A stretch of DNA of 62,341 nt from Deinococcus sp. (GTDB taxonomy: Bacteria > Deinococcota > Deinococci > Deinococcales > Deinococcaceae). The position numbers and the translations under genes are program-made. The first letter of the stretch is position 1. The number at the start of each line of letters is the position of its first letter. The stretch lies in contig NZ_JAGLBG010000006.1 in assembly GCF_018260405.1 (NCBI RefSeq), positions 1 to 62,341 on the forward strand, written 5' to 3'. Shown piece by piece: positions 18,921 through 27,984 of this stretch. The notes under the pieces were generated by a model. It did no database searches, was not told where the DNA came from, and saw only the letters and a program-made list of their open reading frames with translations.

Positions 18921-19061
18921 TTAGAGCACTGTGCAAAAAGATGGTGCTCTTTTACCCTCTTTTTGCCGTGTGGAACGAGTGAAAAAGAGAGAGCAAGACG
19001 TAGAGTGAAGGGGGCGGCGGTGTTTTTCCGACGTGCCCATCATTCGCAGAACTGCATCTAA
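18921..19061 (-). repeat. complete 141-bp MITE (minus orientation)
   Basis: Ends are TTAGAGCA and T(G)C(A)TCTAA. On the minus strand it reads the same as 47800-47940 and 60066-60206 with scattered differences; the left end here is TTAGATGCAG. It contains the CAAAAAGATGGTGCTCTTTT hairpin arm. It directly abuts the next palindromic repeat at 19061. Confidence 0.85.
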
Positions 19062-19195
19062 TACGGATTCTGCTCCATTCCGCCACAGTCGGAAAATCGC
19101 CGTCTGTGGCTCCATACCGCGAAACCCGTATGCTGTTCCTACTCACATCCGCTCGGATTGATTCAGAACTGCACCGAATCAATCGGAATCCGTAT
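19061..19195 (-). repeat. 135-bp palindromic repeat, diverged inverted copy
   Basis: Reverse complement of the elements at 14319 and 27770 with about a dozen differences, same length and same ATACGGATT/AATCCGTAT ends. Confidence 0.85.
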
Positions 19196-19196
19196 A

Positions 19197-19264
19197 ATAC
19201 GGATTGCGCCTTGCATCTGACCGGATTGAATCTGGTTATTTCAGACTCAATCGGCAGTGCGTAT
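19197..19264 (-). repeat. 68-bp palindromic repeat ending in the yidC stop codon
   Basis: Begins ATACGGATTGCG and ends GGCAGTGCGTAT. The final T is part of the yidC stop (TCA on the plus strand, TGA on minus). Together with 18921-19195 it forms a 344-bp block made only of repeats. Confidence 0.7.
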
Positions 19265-20901
19265 CAGTCGTCTTTAGGTGCGTCAATAGTCCGGTTGGGC
19301 TTGCGGGGGCGCGTAGTCCCAGGATCTACCTTCTGCACACTGGTCGCCAGCGAGGCCGTCTCTTGCTCGACCTGTTTGTTAATGAGAATCTGCTGCCCGA
19401 TGCCGATCAGCGTACTAAGGATGGTGTAGATCGTCACGCCTGCCGGAAAGGTCAGGGCGAAGTACAGGAAGATGATGTACATAAACGCCTGCTGGCGGAA
19501 CATCTCCGGGCTTTTGCGCGTCATGACGTACAGCTGCCCGATGTTTACGATCAGGTAGATGAGCGCCAAGATATAGAACGGGTCAGGAATAGCGAGGTCC
19601 GGCAGCCACAAGAAGCCCTTGTCGAACTCGAAGTTGCGGATAGTAGACCACAGCGCGATCAATACCGGGAACGGCAAGAAGCCCGTCAGACAGCCCGCCG
19701 GATTGACGTTGTGGTCGCGGTAAAGCTGCGCGGTCTCGGCCTGCATGGCCCGCTGCGACTCCATGTCGGTCTTGCCCTTGTAGCGGGCCTGAATCTCCTG
19801 CATCTTGGGCTGCACGATCTGCATGCGGGCCGTGCTGCGGCCTTGGACCTGCATCAGCGGCCACATGACCAGTCGCAGCAGCAGAGTCAGCGCCACGATC
19901 ACCAGCCCCCAGTTGCCGATGACCCTATACAGCGCCTCCATGATCTTGACGATCACCAGACTGATTTTGCCAAAAATGTTCGGTTCAAACAGCCCCGGCA
20001 ACATGGTGTAGCCGCTCTGATACAGATGAATCAGTTCGTTCTTGCCGCCGTACACCTCGACGTTACTGATTGCGGGAATATCCGCACTGATGAGGCCCTG
20101 GGGGCCGCCCGTCAGCGTGGCGTTGATGGTCGTGCCCGCCTCCGGGCGAACGATCAGGGCGTGCGCCATCTGACTGGGCTTTTCCTGAAGCGCCGCGTAC
20201 TGAATATTCTGCACCGTGGCCGTGCCGCTGCCGCTTACCACGATCGGCTGTGCTGCGCCCACCGCGTAGGCCTTGACGCTGGGATTGTCCGCCTTGCCAA
20301 GGCCCGGCAGCAGCAGATTGACCCGCTCCGGCCCATTCTGCACCTCGGTCTTCAGAGCAATGATGAAGTTGCGCGGGTGGAGGGTGACCGTTTTGGTGAC
20401 GCTGGCCCCGCCCTGCGTGTATTTGAAGGTGGCCGTCTGTGCGTTGTGGTCGGTCTTCAGCGCGGGCACGGTCGTCTGGGCGGCCTGGGCCGGGTCCAGC
20501 GGGCCACCCTTAAGGGCAAAGGCGCGGCGATCGGGCGCAAAAGCACTGGCCGTCTGGCCCTGTACCGCCGACTGGCCCACCATGTTGACCACCGTTTTGG
20601 AATTAACCAATGCCGAAAAATCGTAGGTTCCGTCGGCCCGCTGCTTGATGAACGGGGTGCCCGCATTGGACTTGACGTACCAGCCGATAACCTCGCCACG
20701 GGCATTGAACACCACGTCTTCGAGGTTGCTGGTCGCAATGTACTCGTCGCCCGGCTGACCGTCAAAATCGCCGGTGATCCACTGGGGAACGATAGCTTTA
20801 CCGAACGTCGGCAGCGGCCCGGTCTGACCACAGCCGGTCAGCAGCAGCCCGCCGAGGGCCGTCAGAGGGAGCAGAAGTTTGCTTTGCAGTTTACTTTTCA
20901 T
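19264..20901 (-). CDS. yidC: membrane protein insertase YidC
   Basis: Inserts proteins into the inner membrane. From the ATG at 20901 it is 545 residues. It opens with a lipoprotein-like signal (LLTGC, Cys24), an unusual feature shared with Gram-positive YidC/SpoIIIJ. A large periplasmic domain (about 30-320) follows, then the conserved Oxa1 core with five membrane segments (WGLVIVALTLLLRLVMWPL, FLPFPVLIALWSTIRNFEF, PFYILALIYLIVNIGQLYV). The conserved Arg in LLLRLVMWPL is present. The start was chosen for its GGAAAAG site and lipobox; the longer frame overlaps yidD. It lies downstream of yidD with an 11-bp overlap. Confidence 0.96.
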   Translation of the reverse strand: MKSKLQSKLLLPLTALGGLLLTGCGQTGPLPTFGKAIVPQWITGDFDGQPGDEYIATSNLEDVVFNARGEVIGWYVKSNAGTPFIKQRADGTYDFSALVNSKTVVNMVGQSAVQGQTASAFAPDRRAFALKGGPLDPAQAAQTTVPALKTDHNAQTATFKYTQGGASVTKTVTLHPRNFIIALKTEVQNGPERVNLLLPGLGKADNPSVKAYAVGAAQPIVVSGSGTATVQNIQYAALQEKPSQMAHALIVRPEAGTTINATLTGGPQGLISADIPAISNVEVYGGKNELIHLYQSGYTMLPGLFEPNIFGKISLVIVKIMEALYRVIGNWGLVIVALTLLLRLVMWPLMQVQGRSTARMQIVQPKMQEIQARYKGKTDMESQRAMQAETAQLYRDHNVNPAGCLTGFLPFPVLIALWSTIRNFEFDKGFLWLPDLAIPDPFYILALIYLIVNIGQLYVMTRKSPEMFRQQAFMYIIFLYFALTFPAGVTIYTILSTLIGIGQQILINKQVEQETASLATSVQKVDPGTTRPRKPNRTIDAPKDD

Positions 20902-21229
20902 GAATTTGTCTTTTCCGGTGAGGCTCAGTGGGTAGAGGGGCCGTGTGTTCTGGGCCGGGGACGATTCTGGGCCACGGAAAGTGCTCGGGAACCGGATCAT
21001 TCCCGCCGGGCACCAGCGGATTGCAGCGGGCAATACGCCAGGTGGCGAGCCAGAGTCCCCTGACTGCGCCAAACCGTTCGATGGCCCCCGCAGCATACTC
21101 GGAGCAACTCGGAGTAAAGCGGCAGGTAGGGGCCGACTTCAGGCCCGAAAGATGCCGCTGATACCCGCGCACCAGCCGCAGCGCCACCCGCGCCGCAGGA
21201 CTGCCAGAGCGCTGCTGCGGCGCCGTCAC
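20891..21229 (-). CDS. yidD: membrane protein insertion efficiency factor YidD
   Basis: 112 residues with the family pattern: LRLVRGYQRHLSGLKSAPTCRF, then TPSCSEYAAGAIERFG and LWLATWRIARCNPL, including the conserved Cys residues. The C-terminal 30 residues are Pro/His-rich and variable. It overlaps rnpA by 4 bp and yidC by 11 bp, so the three are translationally coupled, the standard rnpA-yidD-yidC order. Confidence 0.94.
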   Translation of the reverse strand: MTAPQQRSGSPAARVALRLVRGYQRHLSGLKSAPTCRFTPSCSEYAAGAIERFGAVRGLWLATWRIARCNPLVPGGNDPVPEHFPWPRIVPGPEHTAPLPTEPHRKRQIHEK

Positions 21230-21885
21230 AGCTGGGCCTTCTTATTGGGCTTATTGGGCTTATTGGGCTTATTCGGCCTCTTCAGGTTATCCGGCTGAGC
21301 ACCGCTTTGCATAGGGGGTTTTCTAACGTCTTGGGCAGCAGTCTGCGGTAGGGGCACGCCAGCAGATACGCGGCCAGCAGCCCCAGCGTTCCCGAGGCCA
21401 GAGCGCTTGCCCTTTAGTTTGCCAGGAGCGCGGGCAAACGCGCGGGCCAGCGCCGCCTGCAACTCGGCAAATGGCTGCTTCAAGACGGCGGGTGTCGGCA
21501 TCAGTATGGCGCGGCAGGGGGGTAAGCCGCCCGGCAGGGTACGCATGGCCTCACGCACGCGGCGTCTGGCACGGTTGCGATCCACGGCGCGGCGCAGGGT
21601 TTTCTTGGGCACCACGATACCCACAATGCTGCGCGGACGCCACGTTTCGCCGTAGCGCGGGCGGTATTCGGTGACGCGCAAGGTAAACAGCGGCTCGCGG
21701 ATGGGAACGCCGTGTGCGCGAACCTTACGAAACTCCTTTTCGCCGCGCAATGCAACCAGCGCCACCGGGCGGGGTTGCCGCTTCTGCGTGGCGCTGGTCT
21801 GGTCTGGCTTGGTAATAGGGCTGCTCCCGGAGGCGAGAGAAAAGTTACTCGTCGCTGACGGTAAGCTGCTGACGGCCACGGGCAC
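21226..21885 (-). CDS. rnpA: ribonuclease P protein component, with long N- and C-terminal extensions
   Basis: Protein cofactor of RNase P. The core starts at about residue 46 (LRGEKEFRKVRAHG) and includes the RNR signature (KKTLRRAVDRNRARRRVREA). The open frame runs 45 residues further upstream, overlapping rpmH by 41 bp in another frame, as known for Thermus where rpmH sits within rnpA. Which start is used is uncertain: GTG 21885, or an internal site such as ATT at about 21819 behind GGGAG, or GTG next to the core. The C-terminal tail is low-complexity (NKPNKPNKPNKK), encoded by a 9-bp tandem repeat. Confidence 0.88.
   Translation of the reverse strand: MPVAVSSLPSATSNFSLASGSSPITKPDQTSATQKRQPRPVALVALRGEKEFRKVRAHGVPIREPLFTLRVTEYRPRYGETWRPRSIVGIVVPKKTLRRAVDRNRARRRVREAMRTLPGGLPPCRAILMPTPAVLKQPFAELQAALARAFARAPGKLKGKRSGLGNAGAAGRVSAGVPLPQTAAQDVRKPPMQSGAQPDNLKRPNKPNKPNKPNKKAQL
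21241..21275. repeat. 9-bp tandem repeat inside rnpA
   Basis: Four head-to-tail copies of CTTATTGGG (the last changed to CTTATTCGG) encode Asn-Lys-Pro triplets at the RnpA C-terminus. This is prone to slippage in three-codon steps without shifting frame. Confidence 0.85.
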
Positions 21886-21988
21886 GGCGGCGGGCCAGAA
21901 TGTTGCGGCCAGCCTTGGTCTTCATGCGGGCGCGGAAGCCGTGGGTCTTGGCCCGTTTACGGTTATTGGGTTGGTAGGTACGCTTCAT
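21845..21988 (-). CDS. rpmH: 50S ribosomal protein bL34
   Basis: A 47-residue basic protein starting MKRTYQPNNRKRAKTHGF and ending RARGRQQLTVSDE, an unmistakable bL34. It has a strong AAGGAG site six bases before ATG. It overlaps the rnpA frame (41 bp by the longest rnpA start). dnaA is not adjacent, so this rpmH is not beside the origin. Confidence 0.97.
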   Translation of the reverse strand: MKRTYQPNNRKRAKTHGFRARMKTKAGRNILARRRARGRQQLTVSDE

Positions 21989-22160
21989 GCTGTTCTCCTT
22001 AAAGAGTGTGGGGCAAGCGGTTTACCGCGCGGGCGGCCACTGCACCAGTTCACACTGCTCACGCCCCTGTTTCAGAGGCAAACTCTGCAAGTGTACCATG
22101 CCCGGCCCGCCGACGGAAGAGCAGTCGCGGCCAACAGGCAGGGGCAGGTTGACCCGGGTC

Positions 22161-22306
22161 TGCTATACTCTCTGTTTGGGTGCCCCCGTGACCCTGCCCC
22201 GTGCGCTCGAGCGTCGCATGTGGGCCTGACCGGGCCGAGACAATCGGTCTCTAGGTTGGCGCGTAGGAAGGCAAAACTTTTTCCCACTTAACGCTCAGGA
22301 GCTTAA
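22161..22306 (+). promoter_or_regulatory. rpsB promoter and 5' leader
   Basis: TGCTATACT at 22161-22169 is an extended -10 box. The resulting leader of about 130 nt before rpsB contains several GC-rich palindromic stretches (CCTGACCGGGCCGAGACAATCGGTCTC), suitable for S2 autoregulation. A GGAG ribosome site precedes ATG 22307. Autoregulation is inferred from family knowledge. Confidence 0.5.
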
Positions 22307-23095
22307 ATGTCGTACATCTCCATGAAGCAGTTGCTGGAAGCCGGAGTTCACTTCGGTCACGAAACTAAGCGTTGGAACCCCAAGTTCAAGCGCTTCATCT
22401 TTGCCGAGCGCAATGGTATTTTCATTATTGACCTGCAAAAGACTCTCAAGCAGGTGGACCGCAGCTTCGACTACATCAAGGACCTCGCCGAGCGCGGCGG
22501 CATCATCCTGTTCGTGGGCACCAAGAAGCAAGCCCAGGAAATCGTGGAACTCGAAGCCCGCCGCACCGGGATGCCTTACGTCACCAGCCGCTGGCTGGGC
22601 GGCATGCTGACCAACTTCAAGACCATCCGGGGCCGCGTCGACCGCCTGAACGAACTTGAAGAACTGTTCGAGTCGGGCCGCATCAACGACCGTCCTAAGG
22701 CCGAGCGCATCGAACTGGCCGCGCAGCGTGAACGTCTGCTGCGCTTCGTGGGCGGCATTCGCAAGATGAATCGTCTGCCCGACGCCATTTTTGTGGTCGA
22801 CCCCACCAAAGAAGTCATTGCCGTGCAAGAGGCCAACAAACTGGGCATTCCAGTTATTGCGCTGGCCGACACCGACAGCGACCCTGATGTGATCGACTAC
22901 ATCGTGCCCGGTAACGACGACGCTATTCGCAGCATCCAGCTGATTACTCACCGCATCGGCGACCTGCTGGTCGAGGCCCGTGGCGGCCATGAGGAGGTCA
23001 GCAGCGTTCCCGAGCAGGGCGGGGAAGGCGAGGGCGGCAGCGAACCCGTCGAAGACGAGACCACCCAGGTCACCAGCACCCAGGGCCGCAGCTGA
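22307..23095 (+). CDS. rpsB: 30S ribosomal protein uS2
   Basis: 262 residues with the canonical S2 sequence (MKQLLEAGVHFGHETKRWNP, PYVTSRWLGGMLTNFKTI, RLPDAIFVVDPTKE). A roughly 30-residue acidic Gly/Glu/Thr-rich tail extends past the core. It is followed after 107 bp by tsf, the usual rpsB-tsf pair. Confidence 0.98.
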   Translation: MSYISMKQLLEAGVHFGHETKRWNPKFKRFIFAERNGIFIIDLQKTLKQVDRSFDYIKDLAERGGIILFVGTKKQAQEIVELEARRTGMPYVTSRWLGGMLTNFKTIRGRVDRLNELEELFESGRINDRPKAERIELAAQRERLLRFVGGIRKMNRLPDAIFVVDPTKEVIAVQEANKLGIPVIALADTDSDPDVIDYIVPGNDDAIRSIQLITHRIGDLLVEARGGHEEVSSVPEQGGEGEGGSEPVEDETTQVTSTQGRS

Positions 23096-23202
23096 GTTAA
23101 GGGCGCAGTGAGGCGGGGGGCGTGTCCAGCACAGACTTGGGGCCGCCCCCTTTTGCAAGACATTTTTCCGAGACATTTACCCCCCTACAGGAGGAAGTAC
23201 CT

Positions 23203-23997
23203 ATGATGGAATCAATCAAGAAACTCCGTGAAATGACTGGCGCTGGCATGATGGACGTGAAAAAGGCGCTGGCCGACGCCGACGGTAACGAAGAAAAAGC
23301 GGTGGCCCTGCTGCGCGAACGTGGCATTGCCCGCGCCGTCAAAAAGGGTGACCGCGAAGCCAAGGAAGGTCTAGTGCGCTTTGTGGTCGACGGCAACCGC
23401 GCCGCGATTGTCGAAGTGAACAGCGAAACCGACTTTGTGGCCCGCAACAGCGACTTTCAGGCCGTGGTCGACCAGATTGCCCGGGCTGCCCTGGACGCCA
23501 AGACCAGCGACCTGGAAACCTTCAAGAACTTTAAGGTGGGCAACGAAACAGTAAGCGAAATTATCGCCGCCACCGCCGGTAAAATCGGTGAGAACATCGT
23601 GCTGAACCGCGTGGAGTACCTCGAAGGCACCCAGGTGGCCGGGTACGTGCACAGCAACGGCAAAATTGGCGTGCTGGTGGACCTCGAAGGCGGCGACGAC
23701 GCCAGGGCCAAAGACGTGGCTCTGCACGTAGCCGCCGAGCGCCCCCAGTTCCTGCACCGCGACGAAGTGGACAGCAGCGACATTGAAAAGGAGCGCGAAA
23801 TCCTGACCAATAAGGCGCTCAACGAAGGCAAGCCCCAGCAGATCGTCGAGAAGATTGTCGAGGGCCAGATTGGCAAGTTCTACCAGGAAAAAGTGCTGGG
23901 CGAGCAGGGCTTTGTGAAAGACAACAGCCTGACCGTGCAGAAGTACCTGGGCGACGCCAAGGTCAAGAAATTTATCCGCTTTGAAATCGGCGGCTAA
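23203..23997 (+). CDS. tsf: elongation factor Ts
   Basis: Nucleotide-exchange factor for EF-Tu. 264 residues from the ATG behind GGAGGAAGTACCT; a second ATG follows immediately. It has the UBA-like N-terminus (KLREMTGAGMMDVKKAL), the TDFVARN motif that contacts EF-Tu, and a core of two subdomains typical of longer Ef-Ts. It ends in a terminator. The longer frame from 23122 has no support. Confidence 0.98.
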   Translation: MMESIKKLREMTGAGMMDVKKALADADGNEEKAVALLRERGIARAVKKGDREAKEGLVRFVVDGNRAAIVEVNSETDFVARNSDFQAVVDQIARAALDAKTSDLETFKNFKVGNETVSEIIAATAGKIGENIVLNRVEYLEGTQVAGYVHSNGKIGVLVDLEGGDDARAKDVALHVAAERPQFLHRDEVDSSDIEKEREILTNKALNEGKPQQIVEKIVEGQIGKFYQEKVLGEQGFVKDNSLTVQKYLGDAKVKKFIRFEIGG

Positions 23998-24007
23998 GTC
24001 CAAAAGT

Positions 24008-24036
24008 GGGTGGCGGCACACGCCGCCCTTTTTTCG
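24008..24036 (+). terminator. Rho-independent terminator of rpsB-tsf
   Basis: GGCGGC-ACAC-GCCGCC stem-loop followed by CTTTTTT. Confidence 0.85.
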
Positions 24037-24149
24037 GGCCATAAGTTGAGACTTTTCCCGGTGGCCTATCTTGGGTCGCCGGGATTTTTCGGGCTTGTGG
24101 AGTGTAGCTTGTAGGCCTACAAAGCCAATCGAGGCATCAGTTTCTACAC

Positions 24150-24177
24150 GCCACCTGCCAGGGGCCACCAGCCCACC
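24150..24177 (+). repeat. heptameric GCCACNN tract upstream of pyrH
   Basis: Four adjacent 7-mers GCCACCT, GCCAGGG, GCCACCA, GCCCACC, ending ten bases before the pyrH start. A similar 7-periodic tract in inverse orientation lies at about 24092-24118. Similar heptad tracts precede frr, asp23 and argS. Confidence 0.55.
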
Positions 24178-24186
24178 GAGGTTCCT

Positions 24187-24894
<708 letters not shown>

Positions 24895-24964
24895 GGCCTG
24901 TGCCCTGCTAGCTTGTGGAAAAAACGCCGCCCGAAGCTCTTGCCCCTGCCCAGGCCCTTTACAA

Positions 24965-24985
24965 GCCACACGCCACGCGCCACAG
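24965..24985 (+). repeat. heptameric GCCACNN tract upstream of frr
   Basis: Three perfect-phase 7-mers GCCACAC, GCCACGC, GCCACAG, then GCTAAAATC, which supplies a TAAAAT -10 candidate for frr. Confidence 0.65.
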
Positions 24986-25023
24986 GCTAAAATCTTTCTA
25001 TTCCCCACAAGGAGACTCTCAGT

Positions 25024-25575
25024 ATGCCTGACCTCAAATCAATTACCGCCGACACCCGCGAAAAAATGGGCAAGGCCATCGAATCCCTGGACAACAACCT
25101 CTCGGTGCTGCGGACTGGCCGCGCCAACCCCGGCATCCTCAAAAAGATCGTGGTGGACTACTACGGCTCCCAGGTGCCTATCGACCAAGTCGCCAGCATC
25201 ACCACGCCCGACGCCCGCACGCTGGTCATCACTCCCTGGGACCGGGGCGCACTGAACCCTATTGAGAAGGCCATCCGCGATAGTGACCTGGGACTGAACC
25301 CCAACAACAAGGGCGACACCATCTTTATTTCGCTGCCCATGCTGACCGAGGAGCGCCGTAAAGACCTCGTGAAGAACGCTAAGACCTATGCCGAAGATGC
25401 CCGCATTGCCGTACGCAACCTGCGTAAGCACGCGCTGGACGAGGTCAAGAAAGTCGAGGGACTGGGCGAGGACGAAATCAAGCGCGGGGAAGCCGACGTG
25501 CAGAAGGTCACCGACGAGTTTATTGCCAAGGTAGACAGCACCTTCCAGAAGAAGGAGCAGGAAATCCTAGGGTGA
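25024..25575 (+). CDS. frr: ribosome recycling factor
   Basis: Splits post-termination ribosomes together with EF-G. 183 residues, full length, with the three-helix bundle residues (LRTGRANPGILKKIVVDYYG; VRNLRKHALDEVKK). A strong AAGGAG site precedes ATG. A TAAAAT box at about 24988 and a heptad tract lie upstream, so it may be transcribed separately from pyrH. Confidence 0.98.
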   Translation: MPDLKSITADTREKMGKAIESLDNNLSVLRTGRANPGILKKIVVDYYGSQVPIDQVASITTPDARTLVITPWDRGALNPIEKAIRDSDLGLNPNNKGDTIFISLPMLTEERRKDLVKNAKTYAEDARIAVRNLRKHALDEVKKVEGLGEDEIKRGEADVQKVTDEFIAKVDSTFQKKEQEILG

Positions 25576-25638
25576 AGGCGCTACGCGCCGGAAGGAGCAA
25601 GTGGTTCGTGGCAAATGGGATAATTTCCACTGAACACT

Positions 25639-25656
25639 TACCACTGACCACTGACC
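25639..25656 (+). repeat. heptameric ACCACTG tract upstream of cdsA
   Basis: TACCACT, GACCACT, GACC in 7-base phase, 14 bases before the cdsA GTG. A different heptamer from the one at frr and argS. Related sequence occurs near 58215-58240. Confidence 0.45.
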
Positions 25657-25669
25657 GGCCGGAGACGAT

Positions 25670-26500
25670 GTGGAAAGCCTGAGCACCCGCGTGCTCACCA
25701 GTCTCGTGGGCTTCGCGGTTCTGAGCCTGATCGTCTGGATCGGCTGGTGGGCCATGCTGCCTGCGTTGGTCTTCGTGTCGGTCATGGGGCTGTTCGAATA
25801 CATCCGGATGCTCGACAAGAACGACATCGACGTGCGCCGCATTAGCCTGGGTGTCTTCGCGGCGGCGCTGATCATAGCCAGTTTACCGATATGGCCGCAG
25901 GTGCCCTGGGTAGGGGGTTCCTGGCGCGAAGTGGTGTTGACTATCGCCGTGGGAGCGCTGCTGGTGCTGGAAGTCATCAAGCCCGGCGAGCGTCCACTGG
26001 AACGGGTGGTCTACAGTCTGTTCGGCCTGCTCTACATTCCCTGGCTGCTGGGCTACTTTCTGCTGCTGCGCTATACCCCCGACGCCGAACACGGGTTGCT
26101 GTACTTTGCTTTGCCGCTGCTGGCGACCTTCGCCGCCGACATCGGGGGCTTTTTTGCCGGGCATTTTTTTGGCCACAACAAACTGGCCCCCGAGGTCAGC
26201 CCTGGCAAGACCGTCGAGGGCGCGATTGGCGGACTGCTGTTCAGCTTTCTGACCGTGCTGATCATGACGCAACTGGCGCACATCTGGTCACCACTGGACG
26301 CCTTTTTGTACAGCATTCTGGTAGCCAGTGCCAGTCAGCTGGGCGACCTGAGCGAAAGCCTCATCAAACGCGCCCTGAAAACCAAGGACAGCGGCACCAG
26401 TCTGCCCGGTCACGGCGGTTTTCTGGACCGCATCGACAGCCTGCTGTTCGCGGTTCCGGCCACGTACCTGTTTTTACATATCAGCCTATATATTCAGTAA
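25670..26500 (+). CDS. cdsA: phosphatidate cytidylyltransferase
   Basis: Makes CDP-diacylglycerol from phosphatidate and CTP. 276 residues, about eight membrane segments, with the family signature SLIKRALKTKDSGTSLPGHG near residue 235-255 and ISPGKTVEG-like LAPEVSPGKTVEGAIGG. It starts at GTG 25670 behind GGAG; no ATG is available nearby. Placed after frr, as in the widespread pyrH-frr-uppS-cdsA-dxr-rseP order, although uppS is absent and dxr-rseP lie 15 kb away here. Confidence 0.95.
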   Translation: MESLSTRVLTSLVGFAVLSLIVWIGWWAMLPALVFVSVMGLFEYIRMLDKNDIDVRRISLGVFAAALIIASLPIWPQVPWVGGSWREVVLTIAVGALLVLEVIKPGERPLERVVYSLFGLLYIPWLLGYFLLLRYTPDAEHGLLYFALPLLATFAADIGGFFAGHFFGHNKLAPEVSPGKTVEGAIGGLLFSFLTVLIMTQLAHIWSPLDAFLYSILVASASQLGDLSESLIKRALKTKDSGTSLPGHGGFLDRIDSLLFAVPATYLFLHISLYIQ

Positions 26501-26516
26501 CACGGTAGGTCGGAAT

Positions 26517-26557
26517 AAAAAAAGGGGGGAGCCGCACACCCGGCTCTCCCCCTTTTT
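26517..26557. terminator. bidirectional terminator between cdsA and the BMP gene
   Basis: AAAAAAAGGGGGGAGCCG and CGGCTCTCCCCCTTTTT form a long stem with A and T tracts on both sides, ideal for these two convergent genes. Confidence 0.9.
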
Positions 26558-26569
26558 GGCAACCGATCT

Positions 26570-27667
<1,098 letters not shown>

Positions 27668-27769
27668 GTTTATTCTCCTAGGAAAAGGGTTGATGTAGAG
27701 CTGACACCAAGTATACGGAATTATGTAAGCCACTGAACCCAATCAAAATGACAGTGTGCTGGCGTCCTT

Positions 27770-27904
27770 ATACGGATTCCGATTGATTTGGTGCAGTTCC
27801 GAATCAATCCGAGCGGATGCGAGTAGGAACAACATACGGGTTTCGCGGTATGGAGCCGCAGGCGGTGTCTTCCCGACTGTGGCGGAATTTAGCGGAATCC
27901 GTAT
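27770..27904 (+). repeat. 135-bp palindromic-ended repeat, copy B
   Basis: As far as I can read, identical to 14319-14453 over the whole 135 bp, with the same 12-bp terminal inverted repeat. Such identity 13 kb apart implies recent spread or gene conversion. It lies upstream of ligA. Confidence 0.92.
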
Positions 27905-27984
27905 TAGAAGCTGACCGCAGGTCTAAAAAAGGGGCAGCCAATTTCGTTGAGGAACAAACTCGGCCCTGATGCTACGCTAAAGGC

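Noticed and set aside
19204..21063. 619-codon plus-strand ORF opposite yidC
   Set aside because: It is a shadow of the GC-rich third positions of yidC; the product is His/Gln/Arg-rich and has no family pattern, while yidC is unmistakable.
21845..22306. Possible replication origin near rpmH-rnpA
   Set aside because: dnaA, dnaN and DnaA-box clusters (TTATCCACA) are not seen; the gap leads to rpsB.
25891..26508. 205-codon ORF in another frame of cdsA
   Set aside because: Same-strand frame shadow, Arg-rich composition, no ribosome site.
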